A stretch of DNA of 47,207 bases from Oscillospiraceae bacterium. GTDB taxonomy: Bacteria > Bacillota > Clostridia > Oscillospirales > Ruminococcaceae. Below are positions 1 to 8,648 of the stretch, piece by piece. The notes under the pieces were generated by a model. It was not told the DNA's origin. It was given only the letters and a program-made list of their open reading frames with translations, and ran no database searches. The translations under genes were made by a program, and so were the position numbers. The DNA is taken from contig JAGASN010000033.1 of the NCBI GenBank assembly GCA_017847875.1, forward strand, positions 1 to 47,207. Direction: 5' to 3'. Numbering within the stretch: position 1 is the first letter of the stretch; each line of letters starts with the position of its first letter.

Positions 1-40
1 AAAAACATGGATGGATAATATACGCCCCTACAAATAAAAA

Positions 41-100
41 AGCCTCCCCCATCAGGGGAGGTGGATTTCGCCGAAGGCGAAAGACGGAAGGGTGGAAACC
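41..100 (+). repeat. Two-hairpin intergenic repeat, copy 1
   Basis: First of about a dozen copies of one family. It opens AGCCTCCCCC-ATCA-GGGGAGG (hairpin 1), then GTGG, then a second stem (TTTCGCC/GGCGAAA), then GACGGAAGGGTGGAAACC. It is preceded by a short TATACGCCCCTAC element. There is no coding potential. The GC-rich first stem could act as a weak terminator. Confidence 0.8.
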
Positions 101-213
101 CACATCAACTCCTACCGCAAAAAAATCCCTCCTCCACCATCTTCGATGGTCCCCCTCCTCCTCCGAGGAGGTAAAAACGCGGGAGTATAATATCCGCCTC
201 TACAAATAAAAAA

Positions 214-274
214 AGCCTCCCCTATCAGGGGAGGTGGATTTCGCCGAAAGGCGAAAGACGGAAGGGTGGAAACC
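214..274 (+). repeat. Two-hairpin intergenic repeat, copy 2
   Basis: Nearly identical to copy 1 (second stem TTTCGCC/GGCGAAA with one extra loop base). Its left flank, TATCCGCCTCTACAAATAAA, resembles the flank of copy 1, so positions 1-290 hold a tandem composite of two repeat families. I see no gene in 1-436. Confidence 0.8.
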
Positions 275-381
275 CACATCAACTCACACCGCAATAAAAA
301 AACCGCCTTCTTTAAGTTCAACACATTTTCCTTAAAAAACGCCCCCAAAGCCCATAAAAAAGCCACAAAGTGGGGATAAAT

Positions 382-410
382 TTGACAATTATGCCCTTTT
401 TGAATATAAT
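382..410 (+). promoter_or_regulatory. Sigma-A promoter of the G5/3D gene
   Basis: A perfect consensus: TTGACA at 382-387, a 17-bp spacer and TATAAT at 405-410. Transcription would begin near 417, a few bases before the ribosome site AAGGAGG at 424-430, so the untranslated leader is very short. Confidence 0.85.
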
Positions 411-436
411 AGGCTTTGTTGTAAAGGAGGGACTTT

Positions 437-1516
437 ATGCAAAAAATCCTTACAAAAGCAGAAGTCCTTGTATCAAAGCTCCGCCCGCGCCATCTGATAG
501 TCGCGTTCTTCGCGCTTTTCCTGGCGTTTGTAATGCTCTGGTCCGCCTCAAGAATAAAAAGCGTAACAGTTGATATCGACGGCGAAAAACAAACCGTTGT
601 AACCGCCCTTGCGGATCCCTATCGGGTTCTGGAAGAACTTGAAGTTGAAATCGAACCGGAAGACCGTGTTACAATAACCGGCTTCGGAAAAGGCGGCTTT
701 TTCGGTGAACTTGGGCAAAACGAAGCGGAAATAAAGATACAAAGCGCGGTAAATGTGGAAATCAGCGCAGACCAGTTAAAATTCCACGTAACCGTTGCGG
801 AGGGCGATACGGTTTCGGATGCGCTCGAAATTTCCGGTCTGGAAGTTCGCGAACACGATATTCTCAGCGCGGAGGAAACCGAAAAACTTGATGAAGGCGA
901 CAACATAAAAATAACCCGGGTGGATTATATTATAACAACCGAGGAAGAAACAATCCCAAGGGGAGAAACAGTCCGCGGAACTTCTCTGTTTTCCGGCGGA
1001 AAGGTAATTCTTTCCTACGGAAAAAACGGAACTCTCCTTAAAACCTATGAACAAAAAGTTGTTGATGGGGTCTATCATGAAAAAGAGCTTGTTTCCGAAG
1101 AGGTTATAAAAAAAGCCACCAATGACGTTTACGTAAGAGGTGACGGAAGCGTAATTTCTCCGCTGGATTATGGCTTTGAAATTGTGAACGGCGTTCCCAC
1201 AACTTACGAAAAAGTTTATACAAACGTCCGCGCAACCGGTTATTATGCTCCTTATGGAGCGGGAACCGCAACAGGAAGACTTGCCCAGGTAGGTTACGTT
1301 GCGGTCGATCCGAAAATTATTCCCTATGGAACAAAAATGTGGATCGTTGCCCACGGCAACACCGGCTTTGTCTATGGCTATGCCCTTGCGGCAGATACCG
1401 GCGGCGCAATGCTTTCCGGAAAGAATTTCGTTGACCTTTATTACGAAACTTATTATGAATGTGTGCTCAACGGCCTCCGCCGAGTTGACGTATATATTCT
1501 CGAAACCCCGAAATAA
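437..1516 (+). CDS. YabE-like G5 and 3D domain cell-wall protein
   Basis: A 359-residue membrane-anchored wall protein. A basic N-terminus leads into one membrane segment (about residues 20-36), so the rest is extracellular. DUF348-like beta repeats follow, then a G5 domain (about 162-236) and a C-terminal 3D domain (about 265-357) with the expected aspartates in VAVDPKIIPYGT, ALAADTGGA and FVDLYY. The family (Bacillus YabE, related to resuscitation-promoting factors) is thought to cleave peptidoglycan like a lytic transglycosylase. The start is set by AAGGAGG 7 bp upstream and the perfect promoter ahead of it. It is monocistronic, since a repeat follows the stop codon. The domain call is strong; the enzymatic activity is inferred. 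Confidence 0.88.
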   Translation: MQKILTKAEVLVSKLRPRHLIVAFFALFLAFVMLWSASRIKSVTVDIDGEKQTVVTALADPYRVLEELEVEIEPEDRVTITGFGKGGFFGELGQNEAEIKIQSAVNVEISADQLKFHVTVAEGDTVSDALEISGLEVREHDILSAEETEKLDEGDNIKITRVDYIITTEEETIPRGETVRGTSLFSGGKVILSYGKNGTLLKTYEQKVVDGVYHEKELVSEEVIKKATNDVYVRGDGSVISPLDYGFEIVNGVPTTYEKVYTNVRATGYYAPYGAGTATGRLAQVGYVAVDPKIIPYGTKMWIVAHGNTGFVYGYALAADTGGAMLSGKNFVDLYYETYYECVLNGLRRVDVYILETPK

Positions 1517-1565
1517 AGCCTCCCTTGTCTAAAGGGAGGTGTCACCGAAGGTGACGGAGGGATTC
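1517..1565 (+). repeat. Two-hairpin intergenic repeat, copy 3
   Basis: AGCCTCCCTTGTCTAAAGGGAGG forms hairpin 1 in DNA sense. GTCACCGAAGGTGAC is a second stem that differs in sequence from copies 1 and 2 but still pairs. GGAGGGATTC ends it. It lies right after the G5/3D gene and may serve as its terminator. Confidence 0.8.
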
Positions 1566-1604
1566 TTTTATATTAAAAATTGAAAAACAAGAGGTGCTTT
1601 AAAA

Positions 1605-2084
1605 ATGGTAGAATTAAGACCCATTACCGAAGAAAACTTTGAAGATTGCATAAATCTTGACGTTCGCGAAGAGCAGCAGGATTTCATCGCGGAAAATATG
1701 TGCTCCCTTGCGGAAGCTTATGTTGCAATGACCAGCGGTCCGGTTGTTCCGATGCCCTATGGCGTTTATGATGCCGAACAGGATAACATGGTCGGCTTCC
1801 TTATGATAGGCTATGCCGAAGAAGGCGACGAAGACCTTCCGGAACCTTTCTATTGCATCTGGAGAATCATGACCGACGCAAACTGCCAGAAAATGGGCTA
1901 TGGCACCGCCGCCCTTCAGGAAGCTATCAAAATTGTAAAAGAATTCCCACTCGGCGAAGCAAAAAAACTCTGCGCTGCATATTCTCTTGAAAACAGCCGC
2001 GCCAACAAACTCTTTAAAAACGCAGGTTTTGTTGTCGGCGAAGCAAACGAAGACGGAAACGTCCTCGCTGTTCTCGATATCTGA
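1605..2084 (+). CDS. GNAT-family N-acetyltransferase
   Basis: A 159-residue protein with the GNAT layout. The N-terminal MVELRPITEENFEDCINLDV is typical of RimI-like acetyltransferases. The acetyl-CoA loop is replaced by NCQKMGYGTAALQEAIKIVK (about residues 90-109; Q/R-x-x-G-x-G/A motif), and the C-terminal LENSRANKLFKNAGF is the usual alpha4 region. It should transfer acetyl from acetyl-CoA to an amine; the acceptor is unknown. Related clostridial proteins are often called spermidine acetyltransferases, but nothing here fixes the substrate. The ribosome site is AGAGGTG. Its TGA stop overlaps the next start by one base, so the two genes are translationally coupled. Confidence 0.85.
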   Translation: MVELRPITEENFEDCINLDVREEQQDFIAENMCSLAEAYVAMTSGPVVPMPYGVYDAEQDNMVGFLMIGYAEEGDEDLPEPFYCIWRIMTDANCQKMGYGTAALQEAIKIVKEFPLGEAKKLCAAYSLENSRANKLFKNAGFVVGEANEDGNVLAVLDI

Positions 2085-2413
2085 TGTTCTGGGTCTATAT
2101 CCTTCTTTGCGAGAATAATTCGCTTTATACCGGGTTCACCGACGATATAAAGCGCCGGATCCACAGCCACTATCACCGGCTTAAATCCGCCGCGAAATAT
2201 ACAAAAAGCCACCGTGTCTGCGGTCTTGCCGCCCTTTGGAAAACAAATTCCGAAACCGCCGCAAGAAAACTCGAATTCCGGATAAAGCGCCTTGAAAAGG
2301 CAAAAAAACTTTTGCTTATCGAAAAACCGGAACAGATTTTGGGATTTTTTCCGGAACTTTCGGAATATGAAATTCTCCCCGACCGAGAAACAAAATTTGA
2401 AAACTGCATCTGA
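2084..2413 (+). CDS. GIY-YIG domain protein, UPF0213/YhbQ family
   Basis: A 109-residue protein starting MFWVYILLCENNSLYTGFT, the GIY-YIG core in UPF0213 style, then DDIKRRIHSH with the family arginine and a later glutamate region. The family has a nuclease fold and is linked in some bacteria to DNA damage or competence, but its substrate is not established. The C-terminus runs about 25 residues past the domain. The start ATG overlaps the GNAT stop codon, and a hairpin terminator follows at once. Confidence 0.85.
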   Translation: MFWVYILLCENNSLYTGFTDDIKRRIHSHYHRLKSAAKYTKSHRVCGLAALWKTNSETAARKLEFRIKRLEKAKKLLLIEKPEQILGFFPELSEYEILPDRETKFENCI

Positions 2414-2414
2414 A

Positions 2415-2440
2415 AAAAAGTACCCGAAAGGGTGCTTTTT
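2415..2440 (+). terminator. Rho-independent terminator after the GIY-YIG gene
   Basis: GTACCC-GAAA-GGGTGC stem flanked by A-rich and T-rich runs, giving an almost symmetric structure followed by TTTTT. Confidence 0.8.
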
Positions 2441-2441
2441 A

Positions 2442-2477
2442 ATGCAAAATGCAAAGTGCATAATGCATAATGCAGAA
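2442..2477 (+). repeat. TGCATAATGC-type short repeat
   Basis: Runs of AATGCAAAATGCAAAGTGCA then TAATGCATAATGCAG. A near copy sits at 46816-46845. In both places it directly follows a strong terminator, so it is probably a recurrent intergenic element rather than chance. Confidence 0.7.
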
Positions 2478-2521
2478 TATGGGCTCCCTCTGATGAAGGA
2501 GAGAAAACCTTTTTCTCCAAA

Positions 2522-2545
2522 ACCGGGCGCACAAAGGTGCGTACC
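2522..2545 (+). repeat. GGGCGCACA-AGGTGCGTACC inverted repeat
   Basis: Member of a second repeat type seen again at 35912, 36177 and 40590 (a stem of GGGCGCAC or similar with an AAAGG/ATAGG loop). It sits upstream of the small membrane protein gene and could fold in its leader. Confidence 0.55.
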
Positions 2546-2605
2546 TTCAAAAAAACAAACCGTAAACCGAAGAGAAAAACGCGGTAAAACCAAAGGAGAT
2601 AAAAA

Positions 2606-2869
2606 ATGTCCGAATTTATAAAAGAGGTTCTGCCTTTTGTGCTCATAGGAATTTCCCTTGCGCTTTTTGCGGTAAGCTATTCAAAAAAACATAAGGATAA
2701 AGAATCCGGAAACGATTGGGATTTTGCCTCAATGGGCCCGATTTTCGGCGTCGCAATCGGAATTGCCGTCGGAACAGTGAACGAAAACATCGGCGCAGCT
2801 CTTGGCGCCGGAATCGGAATGTTCATCGGAACATTGATAGAATTATTTATCGGTAAAAACAAAGCATAA
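2606..2869 (+). CDS. Small glycine-rich membrane protein of unknown function
   Basis: 87 residues, not recognised beyond its shape. An N-terminal membrane helix (about 9-26) is followed by a basic patch (KKHKDKE). A glycine-rich segment then holds two short helices with small-residue zipper patterns (GVAIGIAVG, GAALGAGIGMFIG). The ribosome site AAAGGAG is well placed. It looks like a small glycine-zipper inner-membrane protein. It is transcribed alone, as a strong terminator lies downstream. Confidence 0.7.
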   Translation: MSEFIKEVLPFVLIGISLALFAVSYSKKHKDKESGNDWDFASMGPIFGVAIGIAVGTVNENIGAALGAGIGMFIGTLIELFIGKNKA

Positions 2870-2876
2870 ACAAAAG

Positions 2877-2908
2877 ATGAGCACCGCCCGAAAGGGCGGT
2901 GCTCATTT
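2877..2908. terminator. Bidirectional terminator between convergent genes
   Basis: A 13-bp perfect stem ATGAGCACCGCCC / GGGCGGTGCTCAT with a GAAA tetraloop, followed by ATTTTA on + and T-rich sequence on -. It separates the small membrane protein from the leftward P-loop gene. Confidence 0.85.
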
Positions 2909-3432
2909 TATATCATCTTCAAAATTTCTTCAAAATCAAAAGGCTTGTTTCCGTCAATTTCAATGTGGCTTTCGCCGGTGGGTTTTTGAAAACCGTTCCA
3001 GTACATATTGATTTCCGCTTCCGAAACCGGAAGATTGTTCGGGCCGTTCTTCCCTGCCCTGTCGGAAAGACGCCGTTTGAGCACCGCCAAATCGGTGTTT
3101 ATCCATATCAAAACCGGTTCTCCGCCGAAATTTTCGATTTGAGCACGGAAATTTTCCCTCTGCGAAGCCTTGCAGAAAGGCATATCAACGCTGCAGCTTC
3201 TTCCTTCAGCACAAAAGTTGCGGATTTTCGCAAAAATCCTCTCCGTGGCCTGTTTATAAAGAAAATCCAGATGCTCGTCCGAAAACAAACCCGGATAAAC
3301 GTAGTAATCCGGCCAGAGTTCCTCGTCCATCGAAATCCTCGGAACGCCGAAAAGTTCAAGTTCCTTTGAAAAAAACGTTTTTCCGCTTCCGGAAATTCCG
3401 GAAATCATAAAAACCTTCGGTTTCTTTTCCAA
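2908..3432 (-). CDS. P-loop ATPase/kinase-like protein
   Basis: A 174-residue single-domain P-loop protein of the zeta-toxin/AAA_33 kinase type. Walker A is FMISGISGSGKTFFS (about residues 8-22) and a basic lid-like region is LKRRLSDRAG (about 118-127). ISMDEELWPDY resembles the acidic substrate-side segment of small-molecule kinases. It probably phosphorylates a small metabolite, but no substrate can be assigned. The start is TTG, chosen because AAAGGTGG lies the right distance upstream and no closer ATG exists. It is a single gene between a shared terminator and repeat copy 4. Confidence 0.75.
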   Translation of the reverse strand: MEKKPKVFMISGISGSGKTFFSKELELFGVPRISMDEELWPDYYVYPGLFSDEHLDFLYKQATERIFAKIRNFCAEGRSCSVDMPFCKASQRENFRAQIENFGGEPVLIWINTDLAVLKRRLSDRAGKNGPNNLPVSEAEINMYWNGFQKPTGESHIEIDGNKPFDFEEILKMI

Positions 3433-3456
3433 CTTTGAGCACCACCTTTCACAAAA

Positions 3457-3514
3457 AGCCTTCCCGTCGGGGAAGGTGTCATTTTCGTAAGAAAATGACG
3501 AAAGAGGGATAATC
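3457..3514 (+). repeat. Two-hairpin intergenic repeat, copy 4
   Basis: AAGCCTTCCC-GTC-GGGGAAGG, then GTGTC, a long stem ATTTTCG/GAAAAT, and GACGAAAGAGGGATAATCC. Both stem sequences differ from copies 1-3 while pairing is kept. Confidence 0.75.
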
Positions 3515-3537
3515 CTATTCAGGCTAAAAAAGACGAA

Positions 3538-4290
3538 TTATTTCTCCTTTTTCAGTCCCCAACCGGAAACATCGCCCCTTTGCATCGCGCCGAGAATTTT
3601 TGTCTGAAGACAATCGTAACCTTCTTCATGCTCAAGCCGTTCAACAAGTTTTTTAACGTGCTCACGCTCGGTGTGTTTGTCCGCGGGACAGCGGCTTTTT
3701 ACTATCGGAAGTTTTTCGTGGTTCGCAATGCGGATAATTTCATCTTCGCGGCAATAGATAAGGGGACGGATAACGGTGATTTCCTTCCTCGAAAGCCAGG
3801 TTACCGGCGAAAAACAGCCGATTCTGCCTTCATCAAAAAGGTTCATCATAAAAGTTTCAATGGCGTCCTCAAAATTATGCCCAAGGGCCATTTTGTTGCA
3901 GCCGTTTTCTTTCGCAACGTCGTGAAGAAGTCCCCTCCTCATTCTTGCGCAAAGGGAACAGGGATTTTTTTCCTTCCGGTCCTCAAAAATAACGTCGCCG
4001 ATCTGGGTTCTGCGCAAATCCAGCTTTACTCCGATTTTCTCGCAAAAATCCTCGATTTCGGAAAAATCGTTGGGTTTTCCGCCAAATTGGGGGTCAAGGC
4101 AGATTGCAACAATTTCAAAATCAATTCCAATGAACCGCCGAAGTCCGGCAAGCCCCGCAAGCATTGCAACGGAATCCTTTCCGCCGGAAACGCCGACAGC
4201 AATTTTATCGCCGTTTTCAATCATGCGGTAATCTTCAATTGCCTTGCGCATTGCGCCCATAAGTTTCTGCAAAGTGTTGTCGCCGGAAAT
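3538..4290 (-). CDS. ttcA: TtcA-like tRNA 2-thiocytidine synthase, probable ATT start
   Basis: A PP-loop tRNA thiolation enzyme of the TtcA family, which installs 2-thiocytidine at position 32 using ATP and an iron-sulfur cluster. Visible motifs are the PP-loop VGVSGGKDSVAML, the CxxC pair in NPCSLCARMRRG, LGHNFEDAIETFMMNL and a third cysteine in KSRCPADK. The first conventional start is a TTG at 4272 with no ribosome site. AAAGGAGG lies 8 bp before an in-frame ATT at 4288-4290. This start adds six residues before LQKLMGAMRK, matching where relatives begin. I therefore place the start at ATT; with the TTG start the protein is 244 residues instead of 250. It is a single gene between repeats. 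Confidence 0.8.
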   Translation of the reverse strand: MSGDNTLQKLMGAMRKAIEDYRMIENGDKIAVGVSGGKDSVAMLAGLAGLRRFIGIDFEIVAICLDPQFGGKPNDFSEIEDFCEKIGVKLDLRRTQIGDVIFEDRKEKNPCSLCARMRRGLLHDVAKENGCNKMALGHNFEDAIETFMMNLFDEGRIGCFSPVTWLSRKEITVIRPLIYCREDEIIRIANHEKLPIVKSRCPADKHTEREHVKKLVERLEHEEGYDCLQTKILGAMQRGDVSGWGLKKEK

Positions 4291-4309
4291 AGGGGGTTCC
4301 TCCTTTCAA

Positions 4310-4376
4310 AGCCTTCCCAGAGGGGAAGGTGGATTTTTTGCAGCTTGCTGCAAAAAAGACGGAAGAGGGATAAACA
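4310..4376 (+). repeat. Two-hairpin intergenic repeat, copy 5
   Basis: GCCTTCCCAGAGGGGAAGG, GTGG, a long stem ATTTTTTGCAG/CTGCAAAAAA, then GACGGAAGAGGGATAAAC. Another covarying second stem. Confidence 0.75.
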
Positions 4377-4406
4377 GGTAACGCAAAGCGCTGACAAAAA
4401 ATTGTC

Positions 4407-4441
4407 AGGGATTATCCCTCCTCAGTCAGCTTCGCTGACAG
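4407..4441 (-). repeat. Partial repeat copy, reversed
   Basis: Read on the minus strand: GTCAGCGAAGCTGAC stem, then TGAGGAGGGATAATCC. This is the second half of the family without hairpin 1. It supplies the last codons and stop of the small ORF upstream on that strand. Confidence 0.6.
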
Positions 4442-4556
4442 CTATACTCTTGCGGTGCCCAAAATATTCTGCGGCATGCGCCTTGAATATTTCGACCGCG
4501 GCGCCAAACCCTGTTCGCTTCATCGTCCACAGGACGCGCTTCACAGGCTTTGCCAT
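4422..4556 (-). CDS. Possible 44-residue small protein downstream of trmL
   Basis: An open frame beginning MAKPVKRVLWTMKRTGFGAA, 14 bp after the trmL stop codon and in the same direction. It has only a weak AAGG ribosome site. The protein is basic with two hydrophobic faces, and I do not recognise it. Its last residues (VSEAD) and stop come from a repeat fragment, so it could be the stub of a longer gene cut by repeat insertion. Low confidence that it is translated. Confidence 0.3.
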   Translation of the reverse strand: MAKPVKRVLWTMKRTGFGAAVEIFKAHAAEYFGHRKSIAVSEAD

Positions 4557-4570
4557 CTGTGGAGCCTTTT

Positions 4571-5086
4571 TTAAATCTGATTAATTCCCGCTTCCGCCCA
4601 GTCAAAATCCCGAAGTTCGCCTTTAATCTGCAAATCCGGATAATCCCATTGGCGCAAAACCTCATAAGCGGCTATCGCAACGGAATTTGAAAGATTAAGA
4701 CTGCGCAAAGTGGGCTTCATGGGAATTCGCACGGCGGTTCCCGGGTTTTCAAAAAGCAAGCGCTCCGGAAGACCCGCGTCTTCCCTTCCGAAAAAGAGAT
4801 AGCATCCGTCCGGATAGGAAACGTCGGAATGGCGGTGAAGCCCCTTTGTGGTGAAATAATAAAAATCACCGCTGTTTTTCGAGAAAAAATCCTCAAGGTT
4901 ATCGTAAAAAGTTATATCCAGCTTGTCCCAATAATCAAGCCCCGCCCTTTTGAGCTTTTTATCGTCAATCACAAAACCCATGGGGCGGACTATATGTAAC
5001 CTTGCGCCGGTGACGGCGCAGGTTCTGGCAATGTTGCCGGTGTTCTGGGGAATCTGGGGTTCAACAAGAACAAGGTTGAGTTCCAT
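4571..5086 (-). CDS. trmL: tRNA (cytidine(34)-2'-O)-methyltransferase TrmL
   Basis: A 171-residue SPOUT (SpoU-class) methyltransferase that 2'-O-methylates the wobble base of tRNA-Leu using SAM in the cytosol. The family signatures are all present: LVEPQIPQNTGNIARTCAVT at the N-terminus, YLFFGREDAGLP (about 112-123), and the knot region IPMKPTLRSLNLSNSVAIAA followed by YEVLRQ. Length is standard. The start lies 2 bp after the secA stop, so it is probably expressed by readthrough and translational coupling from secA; the ribosome site is weak. Confidence 0.93.
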   Translation of the reverse strand: MELNLVLVEPQIPQNTGNIARTCAVTGARLHIVRPMGFVIDDKKLKRAGLDYWDKLDITFYDNLEDFFSKNSGDFYYFTTKGLHRHSDVSYPDGCYLFFGREDAGLPERLLFENPGTAVRIPMKPTLRSLNLSNSVAIAAYEVLRQWDYPDLQIKGELRDFDWAEAGINQI

Positions 5087-5088
5087 AA

Positions 5089-7806
5089 TTATTTACCGCA
5101 GCAGTGTTTATATTTTTTGCCGCTTCCGCAGGGGCAAGGGTCGTTTCTGCCGACTTTTTTCTTTTTAACAACGGTTGCGGAAACGCTTCCGTCGCCGGAA
5201 GCTTCAACCGGAACGGCAACCTGTTCTCTCTGGGGTGCGGTTCTGACTCTGACAGTCATAAGCATCTTAACGGTATCTTCGCGGATAGCTTCGATCATCT
5301 GGTCGAACATATCAAAACCTTCGATTCTGTATTCAACAACCGGGTCGTGCTGGGCATAGCTGCGCAGATAAATACCCTGTTTAAGGTCGCTCATGGCGTC
5401 GATATGGTCCATCCATTTAAGGTCAACGTTCTTAAGAAGGGCAACGCGTTCAAGTTCACGCATAATTTCGGGGGTGAACATTTCTTCGCGCTTGGAATAA
5501 ATTTCTTCCATTCTGCTCTGAAGAATTTCCGTAACCTCCGCTTTGGTAATTTTGGAATATTCCTCTTTGGTGAAGCGAAGGTCGCCGTCCGTAAGCATCC
5601 AGCCGAGATAATAGTCACGAAGTCCGTCAAGGTTCCAATCGTTTTTGCTTTCGTCGTTCGCGAGATAGATATCAACGGTTTTTTCAACGCTTTCGCGGCG
5701 CATATTGGCGATATATTCGCTGATATCTTCGCCCTCAAGAACTTTTCCGCGCTGACCGTAGATAATTTCTCTCTGCTGGTTCATAACGTCATCGAAACGA
5801 AGAACGCTCTTTCTTGTCTCAAAGTTTCTGCCCTCAACTTTTCTCTGGGCGCCTTCAATGGAACCGCTGAGCATTTTTGCGTCGATGGGGGTGTCTTCGG
5901 GAATGTTGAGGGTCTCCATAATTCCCTGAATTCTGTTTCCGCCGAAAAGACGCGTAAGGTCGTCTTCAAGGGAAATGAAGAAACGGGTTTTGCCCGGGTC
6001 GCCCTGGCGTCCCGCTCTTCCTCGAAGCTGGTTGTCGATTCTTCGGGATTCGTGGCGCTCGGTGCCGATTATATAAAGACCGCCGGCGTTTCTGACTTCT
6101 TCCGCCTTCGGGGCAATTTCGGTTTTGAATTTGTGGAGAAGTTCGGCGTAATGTGCCCTTGCCGCAAGAATATCTTCCGCGCCTGTTTCAAAATAGGCGG
6201 TGGCGGCGTTTATCATTTCTTCCTCATAGCCGAGTTTTCTCATCTCCGCTTTTGCAAGGAATTCCGCATTGCCGCCGAGCATAATATCGGTTCCGCGTCC
6301 TGCCATGTTGGTCGCAATGGTAACCGCGCCGGGGGTACCCGCCTGGGAAACGATTTCCGCTTCCTTATCGTGGTGCTTTGCGTTGAGCACGTTGTGCGGA
6401 ACTCCGCGGCGTTTGAGCATTGCGCTCAGAAGTTCGGATTTTTCAATGGTTACGGTACCAACAAGAACCGGCTGGTTTTTCGCATGAGCATCAACAATTT
6501 CGTCAATTACCGCATTGAATTTTCCACGCTCGTTTTTATAAACAACGTCGGGCATATCCTCACGGATAACCGGCTTGTTGGTGGGAATTTCAACAACATC
6601 AAGACCGTAAATTTCACGGAACTCGTCGCTTTCGGTCATTGCGGTACCGGTCATGCCGGAAAGTTTTTTATACATTCTGAAATAGTTCTGGAAGGTGATC
6701 GTTGCAAGAGTTTTGCTTTCTCTCGCAACGGTAACGCCCTCTTTCGCTTCAATTGCCTGGTGAAGACCTTCGTTATAACGGCGGCCAAGCATAAGGCGTC
6801 CTGTAAATTCGTCAACAATGATTACTTCGCCGTCTTTAACAACATAATCGGTGTCGCGTTTCATAACGCCGTGGGCTTTTATCGCCTGGTTGATGTGATG
6901 AAGAAGGGTCATGTTGTCCGCGTCGTTGATGTTTTCAACGCTGAAATAAGCTTCCGCTTTTTTTGCGCCACGGGGAGTAAGGGTTGCGTTGTGCGCCTTT
7001 TCGTCAACAATATAGTCCGCCTCAAGGCTGTCAACTTCCTCTTTGGAATCGTGTTCCTTAACGCGAATTGCGGAAAGAGTTCTGGCGAAACGGTCCGCCT
7101 TCTGATAAAGATCGGTGGATTTATCGCCTCTGCCGGAAATTATGAGCGGAGTTCTGGCTTCATCAATGAGAATGGAGTCAACTTCGTCAACAATGGAATA
7201 GGCGAAACCGCGCTGAACACGGTTTTCCTTATAGGTTACCATGTTATCGCGAAGATAGTCGAAGCCGAATTCGTTGTTGGTGCCGTAAGTGATATCCGCG
7301 TTATAAGCGGCTCTTCTGTCCTCATTGGAAACGCCGTGGATAACAAGACCGACGGTAAGTCCCATATATGCAAAAACCTTGCCCATCCATTCGCTGTCGC
7401 GCTTTGCAAGATAATCGTTGACGGTTACGATATGGACGCCTTCACCGGTAAGGGCGTTGAGATATGCCGGGAGGGTTTCGACAAGGGTTTTGCCCTCGCC
7501 GGTTTTCATTTCGGCAATTCTTCCCTGGTGAAGGATAATTCCGCCGATTATCTGAACCGGATAGGGCCGCATTTCGAGAACTCTGTCGCAGGCTTCACGG
7601 CAGGCGGCAAAAGCTTCCGGAAGAATATCATCAAGAGTTTCGCCGTTAGAAAGTCTTTCTTTAAGAACGGCGGTCTGGTTTTTGAGTTCTTCCTCGCTCA
7701 TTGCGCGGTAAGTTTCCTCAAGATCAAGAACCTTTTTGACTATCGGATCTATTCTTTTAAGTTCCTTTTGGGAATAGTTTCCGAAAATTTTATCAAGAAA
7801 TCCCAT
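5089..7806 (-). CDS. secA: Preprotein translocase ATPase SecA
   Basis: A 905-residue motor of the Sec pathway, driving proteins through SecYEG with ATP. It starts [10 protein letters not shown] as in clostridial SecA. Walker A is [20 protein letters not shown] (about 100), the DEAD-box equivalent is [20 protein letters not shown], later motor motifs include [10 protein letters not shown] and [11 protein letters not shown], and the C-terminal zinc-binding SEC-C motif is [19 protein letters not shown]. It is full length with AAGGAGA upstream. A leftward promoter lies at 7852-7880. The plus strand carries an open frame almost as long, which is a codon-bias shadow. Confidence 0.98.
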   Translation of the reverse strand: MGFLDKIFGNYSQKELKRIDPIVKKVLDLEETYRAMSEEELKNQTAVLKERLSNGETLDDILPEAFAACREACDRVLEMRPYPVQIIGGIILHQGRIAEMKTGEGKTLVETLPAYLNALTGEGVHIVTVNDYLAKRDSEWMGKVFAYMGLTVGLVIHGVSNEDRRAAYNADITYGTNNEFGFDYLRDNMVTYKENRVQRGFAYSIVDEVDSILIDEARTPLIISGRGDKSTDLYQKADRFARTLSAIRVKEHDSKEEVDSLEADYIVDEKAHNATLTPRGAKKAEAYFSVENINDADNMTLLHHINQAIKAHGVMKRDTDYVVKDGEVIIVDEFTGRLMLGRRYNEGLHQAIEAKEGVTVARESKTLATITFQNYFRMYKKLSGMTGTAMTESDEFREIYGLDVVEIPTNKPVIREDMPDVVYKNERGKFNAVIDEIVDAHAKNQPVLVGTVTIEKSELLSAMLKRRGVPHNVLNAKHHDKEAEIVSQAGTPGAVTIATNMAGRGTDIMLGGNAEFLAKAEMRKLGYEEEMINAATAYFETGAEDILAARAHYAELLHKFKTEIAPKAEEVRNAGGLYIIGTERHESRRIDNQLRGRAGRQGDPGKTRFFISLEDDLTRLFGGNRIQGIMETLNIPEDTPIDAKMLSGSIEGAQRKVEGRNFETRKSVLRFDDVMNQQREIIYGQRGKVLEGEDISEYIANMRRESVEKTVDIYLANDESKNDWNLDGLRDYYLGWMLTDGDLRFTKEEYSKITKAEVTEILQSRMEEIYSKREEMFTPEIMRELERVALLKNVDLKWMDHIDAMSDLKQGIYLRSYAQHDPVVEYRIEGFDMFDQMIEAIREDTVKMLMTVRVRTAPQREQVAVPVEASGDGSVSATVVKKKKVGRNDPCPCGSGKKYKHCCGK

Positions 7807-7851
7807 TTAAAAAATCTCCTTTGGATTTAATAGCATATTATTCTATTTTAT

Positions 7852-7880
7852 ATTTTACCCCTATTATATTATAAAGTCAA
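7852..7880 (-). promoter_or_regulatory. Sigma-A promoter of secA-trmL
   Basis: On the minus strand: TTGACT (7880-7875), a 17-bp spacer and TAAAAT (7857-7852). It is about 46 bp upstream of the secA start. Confidence 0.75.
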
Positions 7881-8041
7881 TTAACGGAGTGTAAACGTTT
7901 TTCGAAGTGAGATTAAAAAATGGTTAAACAGAAAATTTTTACAAGGAAAAAGGTGAACAAAAAAGATAAAATTGTCCTGGACTGAAAAAATAATAAGCTT
8001 TTTTTATAGGTGACAACATAGTTTTAAATAATAATTCTTTA

Positions 8042-8047
8042 TATAAT
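8042..8047 (+). promoter_or_regulatory. Likely -10 box of the cupin gene
   Basis: TATAAT ahead of the cupin gene with no good -35 at 16-18 bp; GTGACA lies too far upstream at 8010-8015. The rest of 7881-8088 is AT-rich with nothing else recognised. Confidence 0.4.
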
Positions 8048-8088
8048 GAAAATGGACAATTATATATTTTTTTAAGGAGGAAAAAATT

Positions 8089-8418
8089 ATGCTTATTCAT
8101 TTTAATGAAATTGAAAATCTGAGGAGAGAAGCCACCTTTGGAGGCGAAGGTATTTTTGATGCAAAGATCTATAATGACGGCCAAAACAGGATCATTATGG
8201 GTACACTTCTTCCGGGGGCAAAAATCGGCTATCATCTTCATACCGAAGGAAGCGAAATGATATATATTCTCAGCGGAAAAGGTAAATCCACTTATGACTC
8301 TGAAATCGAAGAACTTGTTCCCGGAAGCTGCCAATATTGCCCCAAAGGTCACAGCCACGACATGGTAAATGATGGTACTGAAAACCTTGTTTTTTTTGCT
8401 GTTGTAACAAAAGAATAG
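8089..8418 (+). CDS. Small single-domain cupin protein
   Basis: A 109-residue cupin_2 barrel. Motif 1 is PGAKIGYHLHTEGSEMIYIL, with the two histidines and glutamate that bind a divalent metal. Motif 2, PGSCQYCPKGHSHDM, supplies the last histidine. Such proteins are sugar or small-acid isomerases, dioxygenases or ligand sensors; no substrate can be read off. It precedes the importer operon in the same direction but is separated by 330 bp, so a link is only positional. Ribosome site AAGGAGG. Confidence 0.8.
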   Translation: MLIHFNEIENLRREATFGGEGIFDAKIYNDGQNRIIMGTLLPGAKIGYHLHTEGSEMIYILSGKGKSTYDSEIEELVPGSCQYCPKGHSHDMVNDGTENLVFFAVVTKE

Positions 8419-8648
8419 TTTCTTATTGATGTAAAAGGCAAATACACATTTTTTTCGGTTAATTTGTGCAAAAAACACCAAAATAATTTCTAATAATAAT
8501 CAAAACCGACAAAAAGATATTAAAAAATATCAAATTGAGAAAATAGATGATAATTTTTTTGTAGTTTATTAAATTTATAAAAATTACAGAGTATGTTATG
8601 ATAAATATGACTCTGAAAAAGTTATAATTTTCAAATGGGAAATTTTGG

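Noticed and set aside
5104..7830. 908-codon plus-strand open frame opposite secA
   Set aside because: It mirrors secA, has no ribosome site and no recognisable domain. The rarity of stop codons comes from secA's codon bias.
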